DNA of 64,000 nt, from the NCBI RefSeq assembly GCF_000019785.1, contig NC_010524.1:4204001-4268000 (forward strand), written 5' to 3'. The translations under genes were made by a program, and so were the position numbers. Shown one piece after another: positions 18,395 through 27,429 of this stretch. Within the stretch, counting starts at the first letter, position 1; every line of letters starts with the position of its first letter. The stretch comes from Leptothrix cholodnii SP-6 (GTDB lineage: Bacteria > Pseudomonadota > Gammaproteobacteria > Burkholderiales > Burkholderiaceae_C). The notes beneath the pieces are model-generated. The model saw only the letters and a list, made by a program, of their open reading frames with translations. It made no database searches and was not told the DNA's origin.

Positions 18395-20028
18395 GACGAC
18401 GGCTCCTCGGCGGGCGGCGGCGGGGTGCGCAGCGGCAGCTCGCACTCGAAGCTGCAGCCGCCGTGGCCGCGCGCGCGCAGGCGCAGCTCGCCGCCGTGGG
18501 CGCGGGCGATCGCGCGGCAGACCGCCAGGCCGACGCCGGCGCCGGGCCGGGCGCGGGCCGGATTCGAATCGGTGGCGGCCATGTCCGGGCTGCGCGAGGC
18601 GGCGCCATCCATCGGCTCGGCGCCACGGTGAAAGACGTCGAACACCCGGCTGCGCCAGGCCGGCGCGATGCCGGGCCCGCGGTCGCGCACCGCCAGCACC
18701 ACGTGTTCGACCCGGCGCTGCACCAGCAGCTCCACCGGCGCCTCGGCCGGGCTGTACTTGAGGGCGTTGTCGATCAGGTTGTCGAGCATCTGCGCGATCA
18801 GGATGGCGTCGCACCACAGCAGCGGCAGGCCGGGTTCGAGCCGGGCGCGCACGCGCCGGGCGGGGTCGCGCTGGCGGGCGTGGCGCAGCACGGCGCCGAC
18901 GATCTCCTCGGCCGACTCCCAGTCGCAGCGCAGGGTCACGCCCGGCGCGTCGAGCCGCGCGAGCTGCAGCGTGTTGTCGGTCAGGCGGCTCAGGCGCGTC
19001 ACCTCGTCGACGATGCTGTGCGCCAGCCGCTGGCGCTGCGCGGGCGCGAGCCGGTCGGCCTGCTCGTCGAGCGACGAGGCGGCGCTCATGATGGTGGCCA
19101 GCGGCGTGCGGTAGTCGTGCGAGATCGCCGCCAGCAGCGCGTTGCGCACCGCCTGGGTCTGCGCCTGCGCCAGCGCGTCGCGCTCCTCGCGCTCGGCCAG
19201 CGCACGCTGCAGCGCCAGGCCCATCTGGTCGCACAGGGCCTGGAGGTGGGCGTGCAGGTCGGCGTCGACGGGCGCGTCGACGTCATCGCCGCGCAGCACC
19301 GCCGCGCCCAGCGTGATGCCGCGCCCGCGCAGCGGCAGGTACCAGTCGGGCTGATCCTCGAAAAGCCCGGTGCCCGGCCCCATCGCCCGGCCCTGGCGCT
19401 GGCAGTGCCAGAGGCCGGCCTGCTGATCGGCGTCGACGCGGCCGTAGCGCAGCACGTCCGGCTGCGGCTGGCTCGGATCGACCGGGCTTAGGCCGGCGTT
19501 GGCAGTGCCGCGCGCCTTCAGCACCATCAGCGCGGCCGGTCGGTGGGCGGTGGCCTGGATCGCCTCGCCCAACGCGCTGACGTGGGCCAGCGGATCGACC
19601 GCGTCGCGCAAGGTTTCGCCCAGGCGGCGCAGCTGTTCGGCGCGCGCGGCCTGTTCGCCCGCGTGGCGGGCCTGCTGGCGCAGCGCCACCATCAGCGCCG
19701 CGACGATCCAGTTGACCAGCAGCATCGCCAGCAGCAGCAAGGCGTGCTGATGCAGGTCGACCGTGAACTGGCCACGCGGGGGCACGAAGGCGAAGTTGAA
19801 GGCCAGCACCGCCGCCGCGCCGGCCAGCACCGCCACCGACGCTCGCAGCCACAACGAGGCCAGCGCCGAGGCCAGCACCAGCACCATCGCGAGGTTGGCG
19901 AGGTCGACGTGGCCGTCCAGCGCCAGCATGGCCACCCAGCCGGACGCCCAGACACCCGCAGCCAGCCACGGTGATCCGACCCGGTCGAGCCGTGCGGCAC
20001 TGCCATCGATCGACAAGGTCTGCTTCAT
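18391..20028 (-). CDS. Short KdpD-like sensor histidine kinase (no N-terminal KdpD/Usp domains)
   Basis: A 545-residue kinase. It starts with a DUF4118-type membrane block of about four segments (WLAAGVWASGWVAML through LLLLAMLLVNWIVAAL, residues ~20-115), then a GAF-like region, then the HisKA box AAISHDYRTPLATIMSAAS and ATPase motifs (MLDNLIDNALKYSP, DRGPGIAPAWR, GAGVGLAVCRAIARAHGG). This equals the C-terminal half of KdpD; the ~370-residue cytoplasmic N-terminal part of full KdpD is absent. No kdpFABC genes are near; kup follows instead. The start at 20028 was preferred to an ATG at 20061. Confidence 0.85.
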   Translation of the reverse strand: MKQTLSIDGSAARLDRVGSPWLAAGVWASGWVAMLALDGHVDLANLAMVLVLASALASLWLRASVAVLAGAAAVLAFNFAFVPPRGQFTVDLHQHALLLLAMLLVNWIVAALMVALRQQARHAGEQAARAEQLRRLGETLRDAVDPLAHVSALGEAIQATAHRPAALMVLKARGTANAGLSPVDPSQPQPDVLRYGRVDADQQAGLWHCQRQGRAMGPGTGLFEDQPDWYLPLRGRGITLGAAVLRGDDVDAPVDADLHAHLQALCDQMGLALQRALAEREERDALAQAQTQAVRNALLAAISHDYRTPLATIMSAASSLDEQADRLAPAQRQRLAHSIVDEVTRLSRLTDNTLQLARLDAPGVTLRCDWESAEEIVGAVLRHARQRDPARRVRARLEPGLPLLWCDAILIAQMLDNLIDNALKYSPAEAPVELLVQRRVEHVVLAVRDRGPGIAPAWRSRVFDVFHRGAEPMDGAASRSPDMAATDSNPARARPGAGVGLAVCRAIARAHGGELRLRARGHGGCSFECELPLRTPPPPAEEPSS

Positions 20029-20108
20029 GACGCCAGACCTTAGCAGCGCGGGCATCAGCAAGTCATCAGGATCGCCGGCGGGCGCAGCCTCAGCGCACCT
20101 TCAGTCGA

Positions 20109-22358
20109 TCAACGGGTGAGCCCCAGAAACACCTCCGGCAAGCGCCGCGGCAGTTGTTCGACCCGGTCGATCACCGTGAAGCGGCGGCCGAAGATGCGCC
20201 CGACGTAGGTGTCGGCCTTCGGGTCGAGGCTGATGCAGTGGGCGTAGACGCCGTCGCGATCGAGCTCGCGCACCGCCTGGGCGGCGTCGGCGATCAGGTG
20301 CTGCGGGTCGTTGACATCGATGTCGGCGGGCTGGCCGTCGGTCAGCACCAGCAGCAGGCGCTTGTGTGCCTGACGGCCCGACAGCAGGTGGCCGGCGTGG
20401 CGCAGCGCCGCGCCCATGCGGGTGGAATAGGCGCCCTCGGCACCGGCGAGGCGGGCCTTGGGTGCATCCGACCACGGCTCGGCAAAACCCTTGATGTGCA
20501 GGTAACGCACTTCGTGGCGGGTGTTGGAGTGGAAACCCGCGATCGCGAGCTGATCGCCCAGCGCTGCGATCGCGCCGGCCAGCAGCGCCACCGCGGCGCG
20601 GCTGAGCGACAGCACCGTTTCGTCGCTGCCCGGCACCGCATCGTTGACCGACGCCGACAGGTCGATCAGCAACAGCACCGCGATGTCGCGCCCGTCGGTG
20701 CGGGTGCTCATCTGGAACCGCGAGTCGGGCTCGGCACCGGCGCGCCAGTCGGTCAGCGCGCGCAGGGCGGCGTCGAGGTCGAGTTCGCTGCCCTCCTCCT
20801 GATGGCGCAGCCGGGTGCGGTCCTGCGGCTTGAGCAGGTCGAGCAGGCGCTGGAGGTGACGCGCGACCGGGGCGTGGCGGGCGAGCAGCGCGTCGATGTC
20901 GGCCGGATCGCCGGCGGGTTGCAGCGTGTCGTAGACGCTCGTCCAGTCGGGCCGATGGCTGCGGATCGCCTCGTCCCACTCGGGATAGTGATGCGGCGGC
21001 AGCGCCGCATCCGCCGGCGGCGCGGGCTTGCGGCGGGTTTGATCGAACGACTCTTCTTCGTCGCCGGCTTCGATGTAGCGCCACAGCCCGCGGTTGTCGT
21101 CGCGCCAATCGACCTGGGTGTCGGTGAAGTTGACGCGGGCGAGCTGGTCGCTCTGGCGGCGCGTGGCCGCGGCCCATTCGAGCGCCAGCATGGCCATCTC
21201 GGCGGTCGAGGATTCGCGCTCGTGCAAGGCCGCGTGAAAACGCGCGTGGAAGTCGCGCAAGGCCGGCTCGCGGTAGCCGTGATCGGCATCGAGCAAGGCG
21301 CGCGACAAACAGGCCAGCCGGTGGCGCAGAGACGACTCGTGCGCCGGTTCACACGCCCCTTCGACCGGCTGCGGGTGCAACGCCAGCAGCGTGCGCCGCA
21401 GGCCGGGATAACGGCGCAGCACCAGGTGGTCGATGCGCGCATCCTCGAAACACTCGACCGCCAGGCGCTGCAGCGGGCTCAGGTTGTCGGCCACCTGCGG
21501 CTGGCTCCAGCGCTGATGGCCGACCAGGTGCGCGAGCATGGCGCGGTAGCGGTCGATTGCCGGCACGCCGGCGCGGTCATCGAGCACCTCGGGCAGGCGC
21601 AGGCCGTCGGGCTGCGCGTAGGGTTGCGTCACTGCATGCGTGCCGGGCTCGAACCCCGTCTCGACCGGATAGGGCACCAGCGCCATCGGCGCCGCCCACA
21701 GCCCGCGCAGCGTCAGCGCCAAGCGCCGCTCGACGTCGACCAGCAGCGTGCCGTGGCGCTCGCGTTGCAGCAGCGCGCGGCTGTCGGGCGTGGCGAGCGC
21801 GAAGTGGTCGATCTGGCGCTGCGGATGCGCGCCGTGCAGGCGGATGCCCTCGTGCACCCAGCGCCGCAGGCCGTCGAGCGGCACCTGGCCGACCAGCATC
21901 GGCGCACGCGCCAGAAACGTCGGCAGGCTCGGGCTCGGTTCGGTGGCGTGACGGCCGTGGATCGACACGCTGGTGCGCTGCATCAGCTCGACCGCCAGCG
22001 CCAGGTACTGCGCCATCAGCGCGGGCGAACGCAGCCGGCGCGCGACGGCAGGCAGGCTCTGCAGCAGCGCGGCGATGGCCGGGCCGTTGGGCGATTTCTG
22101 GAAGGCGTCGACAGCACGCGCCAGGGCTTCGAGCGTGGCCTCGCCAGCCACGCTGGCGACCGCCGGCCAGGCCTCCAGAAACACCAGCAGCGGCTCGGCA
22201 CCGCGGCCGAGCTTGCCGAGCCGGCGGGCCTGTTCGAGGTAGGCGTCGAAGCCGGGCGGCGTGAGCACACGCAGCGCTTCGTCGATGCAATCGTCAAAGA
22301 CGTCGTCGACCGCAGCGAAGCGGCAGTCGAGGCGTTCGCGCAAGGCGGACCGATTCAC
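20109..22358 (-). CDS. cbbO: CbbO, von Willebrand A-domain RuBisCO activase adaptor
   Basis: A 749-residue protein related to NorD/CbbO. The C-terminal VWA domain carries the metal-ion MIDAS motif LIDLSASVND near residue 560 and LVLTDGQPADID further on. In chemoautotrophs CbbO recruits the AAA+ ring CbbQ to inhibited RuBisCO so that sugar-phosphate inhibitors are released. The gene order cbbM-cbbQ-cbbO, with 13 bases between cbbQ and cbbO, distinguishes it from denitrification NorD. The N-terminal ~450 residues are helical with no named domain. Confidence 0.92.
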   Translation of the reverse strand: MNRSALRERLDCRFAAVDDVFDDCIDEALRVLTPPGFDAYLEQARRLGKLGRGAEPLLVFLEAWPAVASVAGEATLEALARAVDAFQKSPNGPAIAALLQSLPAVARRLRSPALMAQYLALAVELMQRTSVSIHGRHATEPSPSLPTFLARAPMLVGQVPLDGLRRWVHEGIRLHGAHPQRQIDHFALATPDSRALLQRERHGTLLVDVERRLALTLRGLWAAPMALVPYPVETGFEPGTHAVTQPYAQPDGLRLPEVLDDRAGVPAIDRYRAMLAHLVGHQRWSQPQVADNLSPLQRLAVECFEDARIDHLVLRRYPGLRRTLLALHPQPVEGACEPAHESSLRHRLACLSRALLDADHGYREPALRDFHARFHAALHERESSTAEMAMLALEWAAATRRQSDQLARVNFTDTQVDWRDDNRGLWRYIEAGDEEESFDQTRRKPAPPADAALPPHHYPEWDEAIRSHRPDWTSVYDTLQPAGDPADIDALLARHAPVARHLQRLLDLLKPQDRTRLRHQEEGSELDLDAALRALTDWRAGAEPDSRFQMSTRTDGRDIAVLLLIDLSASVNDAVPGSDETVLSLSRAAVALLAGAIAALGDQLAIAGFHSNTRHEVRYLHIKGFAEPWSDAPKARLAGAEGAYSTRMGAALRHAGHLLSGRQAHKRLLLVLTDGQPADIDVNDPQHLIADAAQAVRELDRDGVYAHCISLDPKADTYVGRIFGRRFTVIDRVEQLPRRLPEVFLGLTR

Positions 22359-22371
22359 GCCATCTCTCCGC

Positions 22372-23178
22372 TCAGGCCAGCACGGCGTCGATGGCGTGTT
22401 CGAGCGTCTCGCGGATGTCGGCGTCGTCGGTGATCGGCCGCACCATCGCCATGCGACAGGCGTGGCGCACGCTCACGCCCTGGCGGATCAGCTGGCCGGC
22501 GTAGACCAGCAGCCGCGTCGAGATACCTTCGTCCAGGCCGTGGCCCTTGAGGCGGCGCGCAGCCGCGGCCACCTGCACCAGACCGGCGGCCAGGGCGGTG
22601 GCGATGCCGGTTTCGCGGGCCACGATGTCGGCCTCCAGCTCGGCCACCGGGTAGTCGAAATCGAGCGCGGCAAAGCGCTGGCGGGTCGAGGTCTTGAGGT
22701 CCTTCATCAGGCTCTGATAGCCCGGGTTGTAGGAGATCACGAGCTGGAAGTCGGGGTGCGCGCGCAGCAGCTCGCCCTTCTTGTCGAGCGGCAGCGTGCG
22801 GCGGTGGTCGGTCAGCGGGTGCATGACGACAGTGGTGTCCTGGCGTGCCTCGACCACCTCGTCGAGGTAGCAGATCGCACCGTGCCGCGCGGCCAGCGTG
22901 AGCGGCCCGTCCTGCCAGCGCGTGCCGCCGGGTTCGAGCAGGAAGCGGCCGACCAGATCGGCGGCGGTCATGTCCTCATTGCAAGCCACGGTGACGAGCG
23001 GCCGGTCCAGCTTGTAGGCCATGTACTCCACGAAACGACTCTTGCCGCAGCCGGTGGGGCCCTTGAGCATCACCGGCAGCCGGGCTGCGTAGGCCGCTTC
23101 GAAGAGAGTGATTTCGTCGGCTTGTGGCGCGTAGTAGGGGCGGGTGGTGACGCGCCAATCGTTCAATGTTGCGGTCAT
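22372..23178 (-). CDS. cbbQ: CbbQ AAA+ ATPase, RuBisCO activase
   Basis: A 268-residue MoxR-type AAA+ protein. Walker A is GPTGCGKSRFVEYM (residues ~39-52) and Walker B is AICYLDEVVEARQDT; PDFQLVISYNPGYQSLMKDLKTSTRQRF includes sensor 1 and the arginine region. As a hexamer with CbbO it remodels inhibited RuBisCO using ATP. The start MTATLNDWRVTTRP at 23178 is usual for CbbQ; the frame runs upstream into the structured intergenic region but lacks similarity there. Confidence 0.94.
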   Translation of the reverse strand: MTATLNDWRVTTRPYYAPQADEITLFEAAYAARLPVMLKGPTGCGKSRFVEYMAYKLDRPLVTVACNEDMTAADLVGRFLLEPGGTRWQDGPLTLAARHGAICYLDEVVEARQDTTVVMHPLTDHRRTLPLDKKGELLRAHPDFQLVISYNPGYQSLMKDLKTSTRQRFAALDFDYPVAELEADIVARETGIATALAAGLVQVAAAARRLKGHGLDEGISTRLLVYAGQLIRQGVSVRHACRMAMVRPITDDADIRETLEHAIDAVLA

Positions 23179-23513
23179 TTCGGGGTGCTCCGGTTCTTCT
23201 TGACGATGACGCGGGATCGCTTGGAGGCATGCCGGGTTGGGCGCGAGATCGGGCCGCCGGGGCGCTCTACTTCGCTCATGTCCCCCGCCGTCAGCCTGCG
23301 GCTGCCGGCTCCTCCTTGACTTCGCTACGCAGAGCACCCCACCGTCCCGATCAACCACGGGGTGTTCGTGCCGTGGCAGTCAATACCTGGTGGCAGGACA
23401 AGGGTGTCGGGTGGCCGACGGAGTGAAGTCAAGGGGGAGACGTCGGCCGCCAGGCCGGCGTCGGAGGACATGAACGGAGTCGGCCACCCGATGGCCTTGT
23501 CCCCGCTCAACCC
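23179..23513. repeat. cbbM-cbbQ intergenic region with two interleaved inverted repeats
   Basis: This 335-base gap has no convincing gene. Pair A: CCTTGACTTC (23314-23323) with its complement at 23425-23434. Pair B: a 24-base arm at 23396-23419 and its partner at 23479-23502, matching at 21 of 24 positions with three central mismatches. A further hairpin (23439-23448 with 23453-23462) lies inside the B loop. Because A and B interleave, both stems cannot form as simple nested hairpins. On the transcript the region follows the cbbM stop by 11 bases, where a stabilising or attenuating structure would set RuBisCO above CbbQO. A decayed mobile repeat is an alternative. Confidence 0.6.
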
Positions 23514-24896
23514 TCAACGATGCACGCCAGAAAGCTTGTCACGCCAGCCCGGGTACAACCCATCCGCATCCTTCGGGAACGAATCGAAGGCACGCGCGAA
23601 TTCGCGATGCTCCTTCGCCCACTCGATCGGATCGGCCTTGGCCTTCCAGCACTCGTAGGCCTGGCGCAGCGAGGTGGCGCCGTCGGCCGGGGAATCGATA
23701 TGCCCGTACGAGCCACCGCCCGCGGTGTTGATGACGTTACCGTGGCCCAGGTTCTCGAAGAAACCCGGCAGCCGCAGCGCGTTCATGCCGCCGCTGATGA
23801 TCGGCGTGGTCGGCTTCATGCCGTACCACTCCTGGTGATAGGCCGGGCCGGTGTAGCTGTCGCGCTCGATGATGTAGGCGATGGCGCGGTCGTCGTGTTC
23901 GCCTTCCATCTTGCCGTAGCCCATCGTGCCGACGTGGATGCCGCTGGCGCCCTGCAGCCGGCTCATCTTGGCCAGCACGTAGGCGGTGTAGCCACGCTTG
24001 GCGCTCGGGCTGGTGACGGCGCCATGGCCGGCGCGGTGGTAGTGCAGGTACTGGTTCGGGAAGCAGCGCCGCGCGGTCGTGATCATGCCGGGACCGCCCA
24101 CGTAGCCGTCGACCAGGAAGGCCACCTTGTCAGCGTCCGGCCCGAAGGTCTCGAGCACGAACTCGCCACGCGCCAGCATCTCGTAATGGTCGTCGGCGGT
24201 GATGTTGGCCGAGAAGATCTTGGCCTCGCCGGTCTTGTCCATCGCACGCTTCATCGCGTCGTAGACCAGCGGCAGCGTCTTCTTCATCGGCGCGAAGACC
24301 TGGTTGCCCTGCGGCTCGTCGTTCTTGATGAAGTCGCCGCCCAGCCAGAACTGGTAGGCCGCTTCGGCGAAGGGCTCGGGGCGCAGGCCGAGCTTGGGCT
24401 TGATGATGGTGCCGGCGATGTAGCCGCCGTCCTTGAGCGGGCGCCCGAGCATGCGCCAGAGGTCGGAGATGTCCTTGCTCGGGCCGTCGAACAGCTGGAT
24501 CGCGCGCGGCGGCATCCAGAAGTCGTAGATCTTGGCGTGCTGTATGTCGCCCATGCCCTGGTTGTTGCCGATCGCCAGCGTCAGGAACGACACCATCATC
24601 ATCCGGCCGTCGGTGATGTTGCGGTCGAACAGGTCGAGCGGGTAGGCGATGCGCATCTCCTCGCTCGCCTCGTCGATCAGGTAGACCAGCGCGTCGACGC
24701 CCTTGGTGAACTCGTCGGTGGTGCTGACCTCGACATTGGTGCCGGTCGACGACTCGGCCGCGAAATGTGCCGCCGCCTCGAGGTAGCCGTGGCCCGGCTT
24801 GGGCTTCATCTTGTAGGCCACGAGGATGTGGCGGCCACCGCGGATCAGCTCTTCTTCGCGCAGGCTGAGGTCGGCATAACGGTTCGATTGGTCCAT
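23514..24896 (-). CDS. cbbM: Ribulose-1,5-bisphosphate carboxylase/oxygenase, form II
   Basis: A 460-residue form II RuBisCO, which works without small subunits. Catalytic segments are clear: IIKPKLG with Lys166, the carbamylated Lys191 with the metal ligands in [28 protein letters not shown] (proton donor His region), the flexible loop lysine in [11 protein letters not shown], and [12 protein letters not shown] for phosphate binding. All match the cbbM type of Rhodospirillum and Thiobacillus rather than form I. A Shine-Dalgarno AAGGAG lies eight bases before the ATG. No form I genes are in the window. Form II suits low O2 and high CO2 habitats, as at sulfide or metal redox interfaces. Confidence 0.97.
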   Translation of the reverse strand: MDQSNRYADLSLREEELIRGGRHILVAYKMKPKPGHGYLEAAAHFAAESSTGTNVEVSTTDEFTKGVDALVYLIDEASEEMRIAYPLDLFDRNITDGRMMMVSFLTLAIGNNQGMGDIQHAKIYDFWMPPRAIQLFDGPSKDISDLWRMLGRPLKDGGYIAGTIIKPKLGLRPEPFAEAAYQFWLGGDFIKNDEPQGNQVFAPMKKTLPLVYDAMKRAMDKTGEAKIFSANITADDHYEMLARGEFVLETFGPDADKVAFLVDGYVGGPGMITTARRCFPNQYLHYHRAGHGAVTSPSAKRGYTAYVLAKMSRLQGASGIHVGTMGYGKMEGEHDDRAIAYIIERDSYTGPAYHQEWYGMKPTTPIISGGMNALRLPGFFENLGHGNVINTAGGGSYGHIDSPADGATSLRQAYECWKAKADPIEWAKEHREFARAFDSFPKDADGLYPGWRDKLSGVHR

Positions 24897-24958
24897 CTTC
24901 GGCTCCTTGTGGGCGTCGGCGCTGTGCCGGTGAAAGCCAATGTAGGAGCCCTGATGGA

Positions 24959-24988
24959 TCAGGTGAAGTCAGTTAATTTGACCCTTGA
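24959..24988 (-). promoter_or_regulatory. Candidate CbbR binding region upstream of cbbM
   Basis: Read on the minus strand, TNA triplets recur with ten-base spacing in two offset series (TCA-N7-TGA-N7-TGA and TTA-N7-TCA), fitting the TNA-N7-TNA repeats described for CbbR. The site lies 63-92 bases before the cbbM start in the 105-base gap to the SUMF1-like gene. Confidence 0.5.
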
Positions 24989-25001
24989 CCTAAGCAAATG
25001 A

Positions 25002-25871
25002 TTAACGAATCTCGCGCACCACCCGCAAGCCCAGGCTGCTGCTGCTGCCCGCCGCGATGCCGCGCCGGAACGCCGAGCGGGCGTACACCGCGGTGTCGTA
25101 CCAGCCGCCGCCGCGCAGCACGTTGCGCGGCTCGCTGCAGCCCTTGAGCCAGGCGCTGCCGTTGGTGGGTGCACCGCGGTAGTCGTCGTGCCAGCAGTCC
25201 TGCACCCACTCCCAGACGTTGCCGTGCATCTCGTGCAGGCCCCAGGCATTGGCCGGCAGGCTGCCGACCGGCACGGTGCGCTGGCGGTCGATGCCGCGGC
25301 TGCTGCCGTTGTAGGTGAAGCCGCCGGCCATGTTGACCTGCTCCGGGTTGACGCGCTCGCCCAGGCCGAACGGCGTGGTGGTGCCGGCGCGGGCGGCGTA
25401 TTCCCACTCGGCCTCGCTGGGCAGGCGGTAACGCTGGCCGGTCTTGCGGCTGAGCCACTGCACGTACTGCTGCGCCATCTCGGACCTGACGTGGATGACC
25501 GGGCGCTGGCCACGGCCCCAGCCCTCGTCGCGCGGCTGCGCCGGGCAACCGCCGCCGGCCACGCAGGCGTCCCATTGCGCGAACGTGACCTCGTGGCGGC
25601 CGATCGCGAAGGCGCGCAGCTTGACGCGGTGCTGCGGCCCCTCCTCGCTGCTGAAAGCCGGTTCGCTGGCCGGGGCGCCCATCATGAAGCTGCCCGCCGG
25701 CACCGTCATCAGCCACGGGCAGCTGTCGTCGGCGCAATCGCGCCAGGGCTCGCCGACGGCCGCCGGCTGCGCCGCTGCCGGCGCCGCCACGGCAGGGCCG
25801 TTGAAGATCGTCGAACACAGCGCCAGCGCGCCGATGACGCAGCGCCTTGCAGCGCCAGACCGAAACCGCAT
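25002..25871 (-). CDS. Secreted SUMF1/formylglycine-generating-enzyme-fold protein (catalytic cysteines absent)
   Basis: A 289-residue protein with a signal peptide ending near AVAAPAAA. The SUMF1 domain runs from MTVPAGSFMMGAPASEPAF through RLPSEAEWEYAARAGT and LHEMHGNVWEWVQDCWHDDY to the end block LRGGGWYDTAVYARSAFRRG. True formylglycine-generating enzymes carry two active-site cysteines in that last block; here none is seen, so sulfatase maturation is unlikely. Many bacterial SUMF1-fold proteins have binding or other enzymatic roles. It is on the cbbM strand, 105 bases upstream of cbbM, but a likely CbbR site in between argues for separate transcripts. Confidence 0.85.
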   Translation of the reverse strand: MRFRSGAARRCVIGALALCSTIFNGPAVAAPAAAQPAAVGEPWRDCADDSCPWLMTVPAGSFMMGAPASEPAFSSEEGPQHRVKLRAFAIGRHEVTFAQWDACVAGGGCPAQPRDEGWGRGQRPVIHVRSEMAQQYVQWLSRKTGQRYRLPSEAEWEYAARAGTTTPFGLGERVNPEQVNMAGGFTYNGSSRGIDRQRTVPVGSLPANAWGLHEMHGNVWEWVQDCWHDDYRGAPTNGSAWLKGCSEPRNVLRGGGWYDTAVYARSAFRRGIAAGSSSSLGLRVVREIR

Positions 25872-25924
25872 GGATCCACTCCCGCCAGATGGACAAGGGC
25901 CCGATTCTGGCGGCGTCCCGGGGT

Positions 25925-26428
25925 TCAGGCGCGCGCCCAGCGGGCCAGTTCGAGCACGTCGTCCTCGAACATCTCGCCGGGGATGACCTCGCGCAGCAGG
26001 CCCTGGCGGTCGATCACGCAGGTCAGCGGGATGACGCGCCGCTCGCTCAGCGCCGCGTGCAGCGGCGTGGCATCGAGCGTGGCCTCGAAGGCGTAGCCCT
26101 GGCTCGCCAGGTACTGGCGCACCGGCTCGCTCTGGCGGTCATGTGCGGCGGCGATCACCTGCAGGCCGCGCCCGGCGGTGGCGCGTGCGAGCTTGTCGAG
26201 GTGCTGGTTGTGGCGCTTGCAGAACGGGCAGGTGGTCGAGAAGAACACCACCACGGTGGCGGTGTCGCGCAGGCTCTCGGCGGCGACCATGCGGCCGTCG
26301 AGCAGGGTGATCGCCGGCCACCGCACCTTGTCGCCACGCTGCGCCGGTGCCGCCAGCGCGGGCACCACGGCAGGCAGCAGGCCGGCCAACGCCAGGCCCG
26401 AGCCGATCATCAGGCGGCGGCGCATCAT
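25925..26428 (-). CDS. Periplasmic TlpA/peroxiredoxin-like thioredoxin-fold protein
   Basis: A 167-residue protein with a signal peptide (MMRRRLMIGSGLALAGLLP...ALA) and a thioredoxin fold with the redox motif CPFC in FFSTTCPFCKRHNQHLDK (Cys at ~70 and ~73). The late cis-proline segment is RVIPLTCVIDRQG. It probably reduces or transfers disulfides in the periplasm, like the SoxW/SoxS-type thioredoxins that keep SoxY active; that role is inferred from context. Its ATG overlaps the stop of the upstream metallo-hydrolase as ATGA, so the two are coupled. Confidence 0.83.
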   Translation of the reverse strand: MMRRRLMIGSGLALAGLLPAVVPALAAPAQRGDKVRWPAITLLDGRMVAAESLRDTATVVVFFSTTCPFCKRHNQHLDKLARATAGRGLQVIAAAHDRQSEPVRQYLASQGYAFEATLDATPLHAALSERRVIPLTCVIDRQGLLREVIPGEMFEDDVLELARWARA

Positions 26429-27426
26429 TTGCCTTCCTGTTCCATCAGCAGATAGGTGTTGTAGGCGTTCATGCGGTTGACCGCACCGAACAGCGGCAGT
26501 TTCGCAAATCGGCCCCAGTCGGTGCGCGCATAGGCCTCGTCGAAGGGCTCGAGGTTGCGCGCCGCCTCGCCCATGCTGGTGCGCAGGTGGTTGAGGTAGT
26601 CGCGCGTCAGGCCCAGGTCGGCCTGCGGGTCGATCGAGGCGTCGCCGTGGCCCGGCACCACCACCCGCGGCTGGAAGGACAGGATGCGGTCGAGCGCCAC
26701 CACCCAGCTGCGGCTGTCGGCCATGCCGACGTAGGGGATGCGGTTGCGGAACACCAGGTCGCCGGCGAACAGCACGCCCCTGGACGGCACGTGCACGATC
26801 AGGTCTTCGGGCGTGTGGGCCGGGCCGGCGTGGCGCACGATGAACTCGGTGCGACCGATGTGCAGCACGGTGTCGGCCTCGGAGCCGTCGGCGCCGAGCC
26901 AGATGTCGGGCTCCTGCACGGCGGTGGATTCGTCGATCCACGGGAACAGCTCGTCGCGGCTGGCCTGCAGCCGCAGGCGCGCGGTTTCGGAGCCGATGTA
27001 CTCCCGCGAGCGGGCATGCGCCACCAGCCGGGTGCCTTCGTCGCGCAACGCCTGCAGGCCGTAGATGTGGTCGGCGTGATAGTGGGTGATGACGACGTAG
27101 CGGATCGGCAGCGGCGTGATGCGCCGGATCTGCTCGATCAGGCGCCGCGCCAGGGCCGGCGAGCCGAGCGAGTCGATCACCATCACGCCGCCGTCGGCGA
27201 TCACGAAGCCGGCGTTGGAGATGAAGTTCTGGTTCGCCGCCGAGCCCATCGCCGACTCGCCCTGCACGAAGTAGACGCCCTCGGCGGCCTGCACCAGCGG
27301 CATGTCGACCGTGGCAGGCGCGGCCTCGGCGCGCGTGGCGGCCGGCAGCAGGCCGAGCACCATCGTCACGGCCACGAGAGCCGGCAACAAGGCGCGCGAA
27401 AGTCGACGACAAGCTAGGGATAACAC
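26425..27426 (-). CDS. Periplasmic metallo-beta-lactamase-fold hydrolase, SoxH-like
   Basis: A 333-residue secreted hydrolase. Metal-binding motifs are VITHYHADHIYG (HxHxDH, residues ~112-123), HAGPAHTPEDLI, FAGDLVF and VVPGHGDASID. It resembles SoxH and the quinoprotein-relay metallohydrolases found beside sulfur-oxidation or PQQ-enzyme genes; no reaction is firmly known. The start is a GTG at 27426 that gives a full signal peptide (ALLPALVAVTMVLGLLPAATRAEA); no ribosome-binding site precedes it, so the start is uncertain. It faces fccA across 176 bases. Confidence 0.82.
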   Translation of the reverse strand: MLSLACRRLSRALLPALVAVTMVLGLLPAATRAEAAPATVDMPLVQAAEGVYFVQGESAMGSAANQNFISNAGFVIADGGVMVIDSLGSPALARRLIEQIRRITPLPIRYVVITHYHADHIYGLQALRDEGTRLVAHARSREYIGSETARLRLQASRDELFPWIDESTAVQEPDIWLGADGSEADTVLHIGRTEFIVRHAGPAHTPEDLIVHVPSRGVLFAGDLVFRNRIPYVGMADSRSWVVALDRILSFQPRVVVPGHGDASIDPQADLGLTRDYLNHLRTSMGEAARNLEPFDEAYARTDWGRFAKLPLFGAVNRMNAYNTYLLMEQEGK

Positions 27427-27429
27427 TAC

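Noticed and set aside
15734..18631. A 965-codon plus-strand open frame across kup and kdpE
   Set aside because: It is antisense to well-defined genes; composition is low complexity (His, Arg, Gln, Gly), so it is a shadow frame.
20109..22358. Reading as NorD of nitric oxide reductase
   Set aside because: It follows cbbM and cbbQ directly and no norCB genes are near, so CbbO is the better call.
23217..23345. Possible small coding frames in the cbbM-cbbQ gap
   Set aside because: Several frames are open, but none has a ribosome-binding site or recognisable sequence, and the region is dominated by inverted repeats.
25002..25871. Reading as a formylglycine-generating enzyme
   Set aside because: The catalytic cysteine pair of the C-terminal block is not present.
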